From contig JABTTW010000002.1 of assembly GCA_015075745.1 (NCBI GenBank), positions 62,001 to 126,000 of the forward strand: DNA of 64,000 nucleotides. Reading direction: 5' to 3'. A program made the position numbers and the translations under genes. Source of the DNA: Planctomycetia bacterium. GTDB taxonomy: Bacteria; Planctomycetota; Phycisphaerae; UBA1845; UTPLA1. The notes beneath the pieces are model-generated. The model was given only the letters and a program-made list of their open reading frames with translations. It was not told where the DNA came from and did no database searches. Within the stretch, counting starts at the first letter, position 1. Each line of letters begins with the position of its first letter. This document shows positions 56,222 through 64,000 of this stretch, piece after piece.

Positions 56222-56933
56222 CAACTCGCCGTGCCTCTGAGCGCTACCTTTTCAACCGCGGAATCGCTCTTTGAGAGAAACAATCTCTCCATTAATCACG
56301 CGTCCATGGCGCAAAGCATTCGCAAGGCCGCCAAATTGTGCATCAGCCAGACCGCCAAGTTGGGGGCCGTAGTGTGCAAAATAATCGCACATGATTGATG
56401 AAAATGTAGCAAAGTCCCCTTCGAAGGCGTGCACTCCCATTTTCCACCAAGAAACTGAGAATGCTGACGCAACCCGCTCCCACCAGGACTCTCTCGTGTC
56501 GGAATTGATAATGTAGATTCGATCGGGGCCGGTAGTGTCCCGAATTCCCTCCGCGAGAAGTCGGCTCATGAAGGCGTCGGTCTCTGGAAAGCTATAGCCA
56601 ACAATAACTATCGCTCGTGCCTTTTTGATGTTGCGAATGGCCGATCGCCACTGCGCCTGAATGGCACTTTGCGAACTCGTCTTCTCAAGTGCAGGTGCAA
56701 CGATGAGCGGTTCACTGCCTGCCTTTTCATTGGTGAAACTCGATTGCTGGCACTTCCATTCCGTAATGCTTGGCGGACTGCCGCGATAGCTACTCGGCCA
56801 CCACATCAATTCGGCAGGCCCATCAGACGCGGTAAACCAATTCACCGATCCGTGAAGCTTAGAGCAGATTGCGCGTCCCTCTAGCGCCATAGTGCACTAG
56901 AGGTTAGGCTGGTTGCCGAAGGAGTACTTTGGC

Positions 56934-57305
56934 ATGGAAGCCTATTCGATGGATCTGCGAAAACGGGTGCTGGCGGCGTGCGATGCCGGGCATGGGACCA
57001 CGCGGGTTGCGAAGTCGTTCGAGGTGTCGCCGGCCTGGGTTCGGCGACTGAAGCAGCGACGGCGTGAGCTCGGCACCATCGCGCCGTTGCCGCATCGGGC
57101 CGGACCGATCCCGAAGCTCAACGACGCTCGAAAGGCGCGGCTCCGCAGGCTGGTGGAGACCCAGCCCGATGCGACCCTGGCCGAACTGCGCGACCGGCTG
57201 GGTCTGGAGGTCACCCTGGGCCACCTTTGCCGCACGCTCCACAAGATGAAGCTGTCGCTAAAAAAAAGTCGCTCTTTGCGGATGAGCAGAACCGTCCGGA
57301 CGTGA
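56934..57305 (+). CDS. IS630 transposase, upstream frame
   Basis: 123 residues; AAGGAG lies 9 nt before the ATG at 56934. The N-terminal helix-turn-helix (MDLRKRVLAACDAGHGTTRVAKSF) and VSPAWVRRLKQRRRELG match the IS630 DNA-binding part. It ends past an A8 run at 57260-57267, where the catalytic frame continues at -1. The two frames together make the full transposase. Confidence 0.88.
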   Translation: MEAYSMDLRKRVLAACDAGHGTTRVAKSFEVSPAWVRRLKQRRRELGTIAPLPHRAGPIPKLNDARKARLRRLVETQPDATLAELRDRLGLEVTLGHLCRTLHKMKLSLKKSRSLRMSRTVRT

Positions 57306-57883
57306 AGGCGGCGCGGCAGCGCTGGCAGGCGGCGCTGGGCGGCCTCGATCCGGATCGCCTTGTTTTTATTGATGAGAGCTCGGCCAAGACCAACCTGACG
57401 CGGCTGCGGGGCCGCGCCCCGCGCGGGCAGCGGGTCAAGGCCCATGCGCCCAATGGCCGTTGGCAGACCACGACGATGCTCTGCGGACTGCGGCTGAGCG
57501 GACCCACCGCGCCGATGCTGTTGCCCGGGGCGATCGATGGCGCGGCCTTCACGGCCTATGTCCGCCAGGTTCTCGCGCCCACCCTCAAGCCGGACGACAT
57601 CGTGGTGATGGACAACCTGGCCTCGCACCACGCCCCGGGCGCGATGGAGGCCATCGCTCAAGTCGGCGCCACCGCTTTGTTCCTGCCGCCGTACTCGCCC
57701 GACTTCAATCCGATTGAACCGATGTGGTCAAAGGTGAAGCAGTACCTGCGAAGTGCGGCGGCGCGAAGCTTCGAGCCGTTGTGCAAGGCGATGGGCCGCG
57801 CGATTGCCGCCGTGACGCCCGGCGATGCCATCGGCTACTTTACGCACTGCGGAATCGCTACAGAAATGCGCAAACCGCTCTAA
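57227..57883 (+). CDS. IS630 transposase, downstream catalytic frame
   Basis: 218 residues as an open frame; the productive part starts at the A8 slip site (57260-57267). DDE residues: VFIDESS, VVMDNLASHHAPG and SPDFNPIEPMWSKVK. A -1 slip (ribosomal or transcriptional) at the A-run would join it to the upstream frame. If no slip occurs, the fragment alone is inactive. Confidence 0.85.
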   Translation: MPHAPQDEAVAKKKSLFADEQNRPDVKAARQRWQAALGGLDPDRLVFIDESSAKTNLTRLRGRAPRGQRVKAHAPNGRWQTTTMLCGLRLSGPTAPMLLPGAIDGAAFTAYVRQVLAPTLKPDDIVVMDNLASHHAPGAMEAIAQVGATALFLPPYSPDFNPIEPMWSKVKQYLRSAAARSFEPLCKAMGRAIAAVTPGDAIGYFTHCGIATEMRKPL

Positions 57884-58511
57884 TAACTTCGACCGCTTGG
57901 GGCCCGTCTTCATGCTGAGAGTTTCGGAATTTGGCGTTGTGAATAAAAACCTCCCCCAGCGGCGTTTCAATTCCCGGATAGTGAATCAATAGGGGATTGC
58001 CCTCCGCAACCGACCTGAGGTCCGCGATCGCGCTCTCTAGATTGAGATCGTAATTCGTCGTGATAATCACGGGACGCGGGCATTCGCTACGCTGGCTTCC
58101 AATAATCAGAGATTGGAGTGCCAAGCGGAAAGTCAGATATCCGCAAGGGCGCTTGCTCCGCGTCCTTCTGCATACATCCCAGATCACCCTAGAAATGGCT
58201 TTGGAAGTTCCGCGCTCGAAGTCTTCCTCGGCAATCTCCATTATTTGTGCCTGAGTCATAAGCTGCTCTACATCATCCCACCAGCGATCGAAGATTCGAG
58301 ATATCGACGCACAGCTGTTGCGAAACTCAAAGGTCCGTTCGTAGTCCCTCCGGATCTTGTCAGATGCTGTGCGCATTCTCGATCTGGCGACTTCCAAAAA
58401 GCGAGCCATGACCGGCACCTCACAGTCGGCCGAGCAGCCCGCTCCGAGAAGGAACACAATGGTTCCGCGCTCACTATCAAGTGTCTCGAATCTACTTTCA
58501 GACTCGTCCAT

Positions 58512-59352
58512 TTGTTTGCCTCCTTCGTGCCTCCAAGTCGTAGGACCGCATTAATCCTACCGCGCGTGCAACCCATTTGCTCATCCGCGCCAAGCACGGG
58601 ACGACTTGAACCGCCGCAAATTCGAAGGCAGGAATAGAAACACGAATAAGGCGACTTTTCCCTTCTATGACTCACTCCGGGGCACATCAGGCGGGGTACA
58701 TCAGGGGCATTCGATTCTTCTTTGACTTTCGCGCCGTCATTCGAACGCGGTCCTCGTCAGGCCGTTTCAACGGCCTTTCCCGAAGGGCCATTAGGCCGGG
58801 GCTTGAGCCCCGGTCGACCGAGCCCGACGCCATAGGCCCGCCCCGCTCTCCCACCCCCCGCCGATGCCGCGTTCGTGATGATTCGATGATTGACGACTTG
58901 CGGCATCGGCGGGGGGTGGGAGAGCGCTTCCTTCTCAACCGATCCCGGCCCTAAAGGACCAGTCTAATAGCCCTTCGGGAAAGCCCCGTGAACGGGACTC
59001 AATTCGAGGCCGCCGGCTCGATCCGAACTTCTCCCTGTTCGCTGCAAACCAACTCAAACCGCGCGAACGGCGAGCAAGGGTAGACATGCGGGAGGCGATA
59101 CCGTCATGATTGGCACGCAATCAACGAACTCAAGAAAAGCCGATTCCGGTTTTCACGCGCACTTTCCAAAAAACCACCTAAAAGTCGCACCGCCCCAACT
59201 CGTGACCGCCACATGTGTTGGCACAATTCCCGTGAGGCTTGTGTCACCTTATGTCACCTTCGATTTTGCTCGACTTGCGCGCGATCGGCGCGCTGGTCTT
59301 CACCCTCGACACCTTGGCCCCTCGATCCCTTGGCCCCTTTTTTCGCCTATTG
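58512..59352. other. Gene-free region with a nested palindromic element
   Basis: 841 bases without a recognisable gene. The main item is the structured repeat at 58760-58996. Other open frames overlap the palindrome and have no protein support. A 14-nt sequence GCTTGTGTCACCTT at 59237-59250 occurs reversed at 56193-56206. Confidence 0.55.
58760..58996. repeat. Nested palindromic element (MITE/REP-like)
   Basis: A perfect 26-bp inverted repeat forms the core: 58845-58870 and 58900-58925, spacer 29 nt. Outside it are an 18-nt hairpin (CCGGGGCTTGAGCCCCGG, 58796-58813) and an outer inverted repeat, CTTTCCCGAAGGGCCATTAG at 58775-58794 with its counterpart at 58964-58983 (19 of 20 bases). A further small hairpin GGCCGTTTCAACGGCC lies at 58760-58775. 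No transposase gene is inside. It could be a non-autonomous transposon, a REP-type repeat or a structured RNA. Confidence 0.7.
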
Positions 59353-60741
59353 TCACCTTGGATCTTGGCCGATTCGGCCGCCTCCATGGGCCCACCGCCA
59401 GACCACGTAGAGCAGGGCCAGCCCCACCAGCAGAGCGATGGTCCACAGACTATCCCGGCTCCCGGTTTGAAGATCATCCACCACGATGCTCACCGCGAGG
59501 GCCAACTCAATCCCGATCAGAAGGACGGCCACGAATGGGCCGGCCGGTGTGTAAAATACGTCGGGCCGTTCGGCATTGCCTGCCATTCTCTCCCGCCGGC
59601 GGAAAACCAGCAGACTTGCATAGGTGAGCCCGAAGAGGACCGTGCTGCCGAGAAAATAAATTCGCAAAATGCCCGCGAAGTCCCGGTATAGAACAAACGA
59701 GCAGGCAAGTGCGCCGCCGACAAGAATCGATCCGATCGGCGCCTGGTTCCGGCTCATCCTTCCGAGGACCTTGAATGTGAGCCCGTCGCGTGCCAGGGCG
59801 TATGTCACCCGCACGTTGGCAAGAAAGACGGAGCTGATCGCCCCGAGGCAGATCAGCGCGCTGGCCGCCAGAATCAACTCGTCCGCCCCCCAACCGGTCT
59901 TGCGCGCGAAGATCAGCGAGGGCACGCTCGTTCGCCCCGCCATCTCGCCCGGCGTCACCGCACAGAGGAGGGCATAGTTATAGAAGCAATAGACGACCGT
60001 GAGCGTGCCGACCGTCGTGAGCAGGGCCAGCGGCAGGGCCCGGCGCACATCGCGCGTTTCCTCCGCCAGCTTGGCCGCGTCCGTGGCCCCGCTGTAGGCC
60101 CAGTAGGCCGGAATCAGCGCCAGCAGGAAACCGTTCAGCGAAGAGTGCCCGACGATCCCCGAGTCAGCCGGCGGGGTCGCGGGAGTCACCCGGCCGGCCA
60201 TCAGCATGGCCCCGACGGCAATCGCCAAAAGCGCGAGGGTCTTCAGGAAGGTGAGAATGTTCTGCGTGACCGCGCCGCTGCGCAGGCCGAGGCCGTTGAC
60301 GATCATCACCGCGATGATGGCCGCGCAGCCGAGCCTGGGCTCCGCCCAGGTCTGCTCCATCATCAGCAATTGCGCGAGAAAGGTACCGAATGCCGCGGCG
60401 ATGGTGCCCGCCCCACCGCCGACGATGAAGACCGTGAACGACCAACCGAAGAAAAACGCCGCGAACTCGCCATACGCCTCTTTGAGAAATTGATACTCGC
60501 CACCGGCCTTCGGCAATCGTGTCGCCAGTTCCGCCGTCACCATGCTCTGAAGCAATGTGATGACGCCCGCCGCCAGCCACACCCCAAGAATGACCCACGG
60601 CGAACTGAGGTGCTTGGCCGCTTCCCCCGGCGTGGCGAATATGCCCGATCCGATGGCTCCGCCGATCCCGACGCACGCGACGCTGACAGGTCCGAGCAGA
60701 CGACGCAGCGCGGTTTGCGTTGCCGGACCGACTTGCGACAT
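59353..60741 (-). CDS. APC-family amino acid permease
   Basis: 462 residues with about 12 helices. The APC signature VGIGGAIGSGIFATPGEAAK is near residue 25 and the unwound helix-6-like segment ALIPAYWAYSGATDAAKLAEETRD follows in the middle. Substrate unknown. It is followed by purC upstream on the same strand. Confidence 0.88.
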   Translation of the reverse strand: MSQVGPATQTALRRLLGPVSVACVGIGGAIGSGIFATPGEAAKHLSSPWVILGVWLAAGVITLLQSMVTAELATRLPKAGGEYQFLKEAYGEFAAFFFGWSFTVFIVGGGAGTIAAAFGTFLAQLLMMEQTWAEPRLGCAAIIAVMIVNGLGLRSGAVTQNILTFLKTLALLAIAVGAMLMAGRVTPATPPADSGIVGHSSLNGFLLALIPAYWAYSGATDAAKLAEETRDVRRALPLALLTTVGTLTVVYCFYNYALLCAVTPGEMAGRTSVPSLIFARKTGWGADELILAASALICLGAISSVFLANVRVTYALARDGLTFKVLGRMSRNQAPIGSILVGGALACSFVLYRDFAGILRIYFLGSTVLFGLTYASLLVFRRRERMAGNAERPDVFYTPAGPFVAVLLIGIELALAVSIVVDDLQTGSRDSLWTIALLVGLALLYVVWRWAHGGGRIGQDPR

Positions 60742-60785
60742 GCTGGCCCTCGCCGATGCTCAGTAAGAATAAACTCGCGCGGCCG

Positions 60786-61691
60786 TCATGCCTCAAATGT
60801 TTCGCCGGTCAGACGCTCGTACGCCTCGATGTATCGCGCGCTCGTCGCGGCGATGACGTCCTCCGGCAGTCTCGGCGCCGGGTCGGTCTTGTCCCACTTC
60901 CCCGCGTCGCAAAGGCCCTGGAGAAAATTGCGGACGAATTGCTTGTCGAAGCTCTCCTGGTCGCGGCCCGGTTCGTACTTGTCGGCCGGCCAGAATCGGC
61001 TGGAGTCCGGCGTCAGCACTTCGTCGATCAGCAGAATCCCATCGGACGACTGGCCGAATTCAAACTTTGTATCCGCGAGGATGATCCCCTGTTTCCGCGC
61101 ATGTTCCGACGCCCGGGCATACAGTGACAGGGTCTTGTCACGCAGCTCCCGCATCACGCCCTCGCCGACGATGCCGCAGGCCTGCTCGAAGCTGATGTTC
61201 TGGTCGTGCCCGGACTCCTCCTTGGTCGCCGGGGTGAAGATGGGCTCCGGCAGTTTGTCGCATTGCCGCAGCCCCGCCGGCAGCGCGATGCCGCAGACGG
61301 TGCCGTTGGCGAGATACTCCTTCCATCCGCTGCCCGAAAGGTATCCGCGCGCCACGCACTCAATCGGGACGACCTGCGTCTTGCGGCAGACCATCGTGCG
61401 ATGGGCGAGTTGGTCGGCGAAAGCCTCGAACCCTTTCGGTGCTTGGGTGCCGATCACCTCGATCAGATGGTGTGGGTATTCTGACCCCACCAGGTCAAAC
61501 CAGAACTTCGACAGGGCCGTCAGGACCCGCCCCTTATTGGGGATGGGGTCGGGCAGCACGCAGTCAAAAGCGCTGATGCGATCGGTCGCCACCAGGAGCA
61601 GCCGGTCGCCCAGGTCGTAGATGTCGCGGACTTTGCCGCGTCGAACCTTAACCTCGGGGATGTGAGTCTGCCGGACGACGGTGCAGGCCAT
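60786..61691 (-). CDS. purC: Phosphoribosylaminoimidazole-succinocarboxamide synthase (SAICAR synthetase)
   Basis: 301 residues from an ATG with GGAGGAA 4-7 nt upstream. It adds Asp to CAIR in purine synthesis. Family residues: RRGKVRDIYDLGD, ATDRISAFDCVLP, KTQVVPIECVARGYLSGSGW, ILADTKFEFG and LIDEVLTPDSSRFW. The gene is isolated from other pur genes. The same strand carries the APC permease downstream. Confidence 0.95.
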   Translation of the reverse strand: MACTVVRQTHIPEVKVRRGKVRDIYDLGDRLLLVATDRISAFDCVLPDPIPNKGRVLTALSKFWFDLVGSEYPHHLIEVIGTQAPKGFEAFADQLAHRTMVCRKTQVVPIECVARGYLSGSGWKEYLANGTVCGIALPAGLRQCDKLPEPIFTPATKEESGHDQNISFEQACGIVGEGVMRELRDKTLSLYARASEHARKQGIILADTKFEFGQSSDGILLIDEVLTPDSSRFWPADKYEPGRDQESFDKQFVRNFLQGLCDAGKWDKTDPAPRLPEDVIAATSARYIEAYERLTGETFEA

Positions 61692-61932
61692 GGGTTCCTC
61701 CGTGATTGAACAATGGCAACGATCCCGGTCAGGACAAGCCCGCACACTAGACGTCTCTCCGAGGGGATGTCAAGCCCACCCCGCCCCCTCGAGTCAAACG
61801 CGGGCCGGCTCGTCAGAAGATAGGGATTGATCTACAGTGCCCGCCTCGCTAACTTGAGCATCCCAATCGGCTGCGGGCTGCAGACCGATTGCAGATGGGT
61901 TCATAAACCAGGAATTCTGCCAAGGAGCAAAT

Positions 61933-62244
61933 ATGGCTGCCGCAATGAGCAAGAGCGCGTTGATCCGACACCTCGCCGAGCAAAATGAACTGACCCGTGC
62001 ACAAGTCGTCCAGTTCGTGGACACGCTTGTCGCCACTGCCTACAAGGAGGCCAAGAACGGCTTCATGCTGCCCGGCCTCGGCAAGCTGGTGCTGGTCCAG
62101 CGAAAGGCCCGAATGGGACGGAACCCCGCGACCGGCGAGGCCATCAAGATTCCCGCGAAAAAGGTCGTCAAGTTCCGCGTGGCCAAGGCCGCCAAGGATG
62201 CGATCCTCGGCACGAGCGGGACCAAGAAGAAGGGCCGAAAGTAG
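61933..62244 (+). CDS. HU-family DNA-binding protein
   Basis: 103 residues with AAGGAG 7 nt upstream. The HU core is MSKSALIRHLAEQNELTRAQVVQFVDTLVATA, GFMLPGLGKLVLVQRKARMGRNPATGEAIKIPAKKVVKFRV. The RNPATGE arm inserts into the DNA minor groove. The Lys-rich tail is short. A small terminator-like stem overlaps the last codons (62234-62258). Confidence 0.93.
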   Translation: MAAAMSKSALIRHLAEQNELTRAQVVQFVDTLVATAYKEAKNGFMLPGLGKLVLVQRKARMGRNPATGEAIKIPAKKVVKFRVAKAAKDAILGTSGTKKKGRK

Positions 62245-62258
62245 CCCTTCGGCGTTTT
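62234..62258 (+). terminator. Terminator candidate at the end of the HU gene
   Basis: GCCGAA (62234-62239) pairs with TTCGGC (62248-62253), followed by GTTTT. The stem begins inside the last codons of the gene and is short. Confidence 0.4.
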
Positions 62259-62527
62259 GCCAATCGTGCCTGGTTGTGGCCGGGCCGCGATGCAATGCCC
62301 TTGCTCGCAGGGCATGGGGCCGGATCGTGCCTGCGCGGTCGCAAAGCCGGTTTCCCGGAAATCCGGCATCCTCGAACATAGAATCGTCGACTTGGCCCAG
62401 GTTCGGTGGCACACGGGCACTTGACATAGACTCGGATCAACACGATCCTTCTTGCCCCGCGTTCGATCCGGCCAATTTTTCGGCCGGTGGCGCGGCGTGG
62501 AAAACCGCGGCGGAGAATCGATTTTTG

Positions 62528-63148
62528 ATGGCCACATCCAAGAAGACATCGAAAAAGGCCGGTGGCTCCAAGACGGCGGGCGCAAAGACGAAGCCCAAGT
62601 CCGCCGCCAAGGCCAAGCCTGCCGCCGCGACGAAGGCCTCGGCGAAGTCGAAAGCCAAGTCCAAGTCTCGGGCGGAGGCCGTCGCCCATGAATCCGCATC
62701 TTCATCGATGTCTCCCGCCAAGACCGTCGTTGAGCGACCCGCCAAGCCGGCGAAGCCCGCCGTTGATGCGCAGTGGCAGGCTGATATGCGCGAGGCTCTG
62801 GCAGCGCAGCGCCAGCGGCTGCTGACCGTCGTGCAGACGACTCAGGCGCAGATGGCCCAGAAGTCCGGCGACCTGGCCGACGTCAGCGACCGGGCATCCG
62901 AAGGGTTCGAAGATGAACTCGACATGGGTCTCATGGCCATCGAGGCGGCCCAACTCGATGACATCGAAGCTGCCATCAAGCGAATCGACGACGGCACGTA
63001 CGGCATCTGCCTGACCTGCGCCAAGGCCGTGCCTCGCAAGCGACTTGAAGTGTTGCCGTTCGCCCGGCGCTGCCTGCCCTGTGAAGGCGAGCACGAACGC
63101 CGCGCGAAGAACATCGAGCCGAGCGACGAAGAGGAAGATTGGGACTAA
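62528..63148 (+). CDS. DksA/TraR-type zinc finger protein with Lys/Ala-rich N-terminal tail
   Basis: 206 residues. The first 65 residues are a Lys/Ala/Ser-rich tail (KKTSKKAGGSKTAGAKTK...), like histone H1-type tails. The C-terminal part has the DksA coiled-coil EAL...DLADVSDRASEGFEDELDMGLM, and a CLTCAKAVPRKRLEVLPFARRCLPC zinc finger (Cys-x2-Cys-x17-Cys-x2-Cys). It lacks a clear acidic DxxDxA tip. An RNA polymerase-binding role is inferred; the tail could bind nucleic acid. The HU gene is 280 nt upstream. Confidence 0.88.
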   Translation: MATSKKTSKKAGGSKTAGAKTKPKSAAKAKPAAATKASAKSKAKSKSRAEAVAHESASSSMSPAKTVVERPAKPAKPAVDAQWQADMREALAAQRQRLLTVVQTTQAQMAQKSGDLADVSDRASEGFEDELDMGLMAIEAAQLDDIEAAIKRIDDGTYGICLTCAKAVPRKRLEVLPFARRCLPCEGEHERRAKNIEPSDEEEDWD

Positions 63149-63195
63149 CCGTTCCGCTTCGGGCCTCTGACCGCGGCACCGCACTTCAGGCTTGA

Positions 63196-63552
63196 TTATT
63201 TCTTCTTGAGTGTCTGCTTGTCTTTTCCATCGCGGATCTCAAGCGTCTGCCCCATCATCATGTAAGTAGCGCCGTACTTCCGCTCGGGCTTTCCGGGATT
63301 CTTTAGCTTCAATTCGACACCATTGAAGTCGTAGGTCCCCGCGAGCCGAACATTCTCTTCGCCCTCCTTGGCCGAGGCGACATAGGTTCCGTTGTCATTG
63401 AAAGTCGCGTTGGTAATGAAGAACTTGGCATCATCGGCCTTGCCCGTGTTCTCCCATGTGCCGACCAGGGCGTTACTGCACCCGGCAGTGACGAATCCCA
63501 GCCCCAGGAGGCAAAACAGTCTCAATTTGGCGACCAATCCGTTTGGTTTCAT
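63196..63552 (-). CDS. Small lipoprotein
   Basis: 118 residues from an ATG with AAGGAA upstream. The signal ends VTAGC, with Cys25 as lipid site. The mature part is beta-rich with Gly/Thr turns (LVGTWENTGKADDAKFFITN) and a lipocalin-like small-domain look. No family recognised. Convergent with the DksA-type gene. Confidence 0.75.
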   Translation of the reverse strand: MKPNGLVAKLRLFCLLGLGFVTAGCSNALVGTWENTGKADDAKFFITNATFNDNGTYVASAKEGEENVRLAGTYDFNGVELKLKNPGKPERKYGATYMMMGQTLEIRDGKDKQTLKKK

Positions 63553-63833
63553 GGTGATTCCTTTCGATACATCCGCGGCCATACATCTCGGCCGCTTAGG
63601 CGCAAGCTAAATCTCCAAAGCGTCACTGTCAACGCTGGTATGGCCGTCCCTTGGCCCGGCGTGTTGTTCTTAGCACGGAAGTCCGCTAGAATAGCGGGGC
63701 TAGTCCCGATGGTCCCGACATGGACGGGACGACTGCCCGGTGACACGACTCCGCGGGCGGGCAATTCCGGATCAAACCGGATGGTCAATCTGACCGATAG
63801 ATTTCAGCGTGCGGAGTCGCTTTAGAAGGTTGT

Positions 63834-64000
63834 ATGGCGAACACAGAAGCAATTGAAGTCGAAGCGGAAGTCCTGCAGGCCCTGCCGAATACCATGTTTC
63901 GCTGCGAGTTTGAACTCGCCGGCAAGAAGCAGCTCGTCCTCGGTCACATCTCCGGCAGGCTCCGCAAGAACTTCATTCGCATTCTGCCCGGCGACAAGGT
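63834..64000 (+). CDS. infA: Translation initiation factor IF-1 (partial)
   Basis: 55 complete codons from the ATG at 63834; the gene is cut by the right edge. The sequence [23 protein letters not shown] then [22 protein letters not shown] is the IF-1 OB-fold. It binds the 30S A site. A weak AGAAGG lies upstream. Confidence 0.93.
   Translation, partial: MANTEAIEVEAEVLQALPNTMFRCEFELAGKKQLVLGHISGRLRKNFIRILPGDK

Larger units (their letters stand above)
56892..57883 (+). mobile_element. IS630-family element inside the SIR2 gene
   Basis: About 990 bp, flanked by TA at 56890-56891 on the left and TA at 57884-57885 (or 57881-57882) on the right, as expected for IS630. The right end could be one of these two TA copies; both restore the host frame. 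The inverted repeats are weak by eye. The transposase is in two overlapping frames. Confidence 0.82.
56252..58511 (-). pseudogene. SIR2-family protein gene, interrupted by an IS630 element
   Basis: The 5' part (58511 down to about 57886, about 209 codons) carries FLLGAGCSADCEVP and PVIITTNYDLNLES, the GAG-S and TTNYD parts of the SIR2 NAD pocket. The 3' part (about 56890 down to 56252, 212 codons) carries KLHGSVNWF with the catalytic-type His and AIVIVGYSFPETDAFM. An IS630 element lies between them. Dropping the element and one TA copy joins the two in the same frame as ...VEV-M-ALEGRAICSKLHG. The intact protein would be about 421 residues. SIR2-like proteins of this kind often act in phage defence by cleaving NAD; here the gene is inactive or expressed only as fragments. 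Confidence 0.85.

Noticed and set aside
58667..58954. Open frames through the palindrome
   Set aside because: Their composition comes from the inverted repeats and no protein family is seen.

Overview
The window is a GC-rich bacterial chromosome segment, most likely from a member of the Planctomycetota, perhaps near the Phycisphaerae. The support is an inferred mix of features: a secreted six-bladed NHL propeller with a C-terminal dockerin, a pseudopilin-like protein with a late H..DG motif, a PEP-CTERM protein, an HYExAFE-family protein, a deoxyhypusine-synthase-like protein, a DksA-type zinc finger with a long Lys/Ala tail, and several small planctomycete-type secreted peptides. No rRNA, tRNA or CRISPR array was recognised. 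Coding density is high, with many ATGA/GTGA/TGATG overlaps and clear Shine-Dalgarno sites; GTG and TTG starts are common.

Left part (1-22 kb). The left edge cuts a fused [2Fe-2S]/molybdopterin dehydrogenase of the selenium-dependent xanthine dehydrogenase type. It is followed by the NHL-dockerin and pseudopilin pair, a coiled-coil lipoprotein candidate, a large membrane pyrophosphatase (hppA), rsfS, argS, a minus-strand run (QueC-like, YfiH/laccase domain, zinc-type MDR dehydrogenase), three small membrane or secreted proteins, an HYExAFE protein, a tight rsmD / CCA-transferase / M28-peptidase operon, a CPXCG protein and a cupin.

Middle (22-44 kb). This holds aconitase, a shortened YgfK-like iron-sulfur protein, the deoxyhypusine-synthase-like gene, the PEP-CTERM protein, an rnd / HTH-EIIA / metallophosphoesterase run, an IS1380-type insertion sequence with inverted repeats and a TTAA target, a PilZ gene with a strong promoter and long leader, dihydroorotase, a Thr-rich secreted protein, a NatAB-type ABC exporter whose permease is fused to a CPBP protease, and priA.

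Right part (44-64 kb). Two tandem small Cys-containing peptides and a zinc-ribbon membrane protein are followed by a peptide-scavenging group (pepT, OPT and POT transporters). Next come a tight cell-envelope operon (DUF2752, two lipoproteins, GT4, a degenerate acyltransferase) and a divergent Mpo1-like/DNA methyltransferase pair. A SIR2-family gene is interrupted by an IS630 element; removing the element with one TA copy restores the frame exactly. A nested palindromic repeat element follows, then an amino-acid permease, purC, an HU protein, a DksA/TraR protein, a small lipoprotein and the start of infA.

The most unusual items are the disrupted SIR2 gene, the ~240-bp nested palindrome, the short YgfK-like protein found on the same segment as a fused xanthine dehydrogenase, the ABC-permease/protease fusion, and enzyme relatives that have lost signature residues (QueC-like, acyltransferase, PriA motif II).
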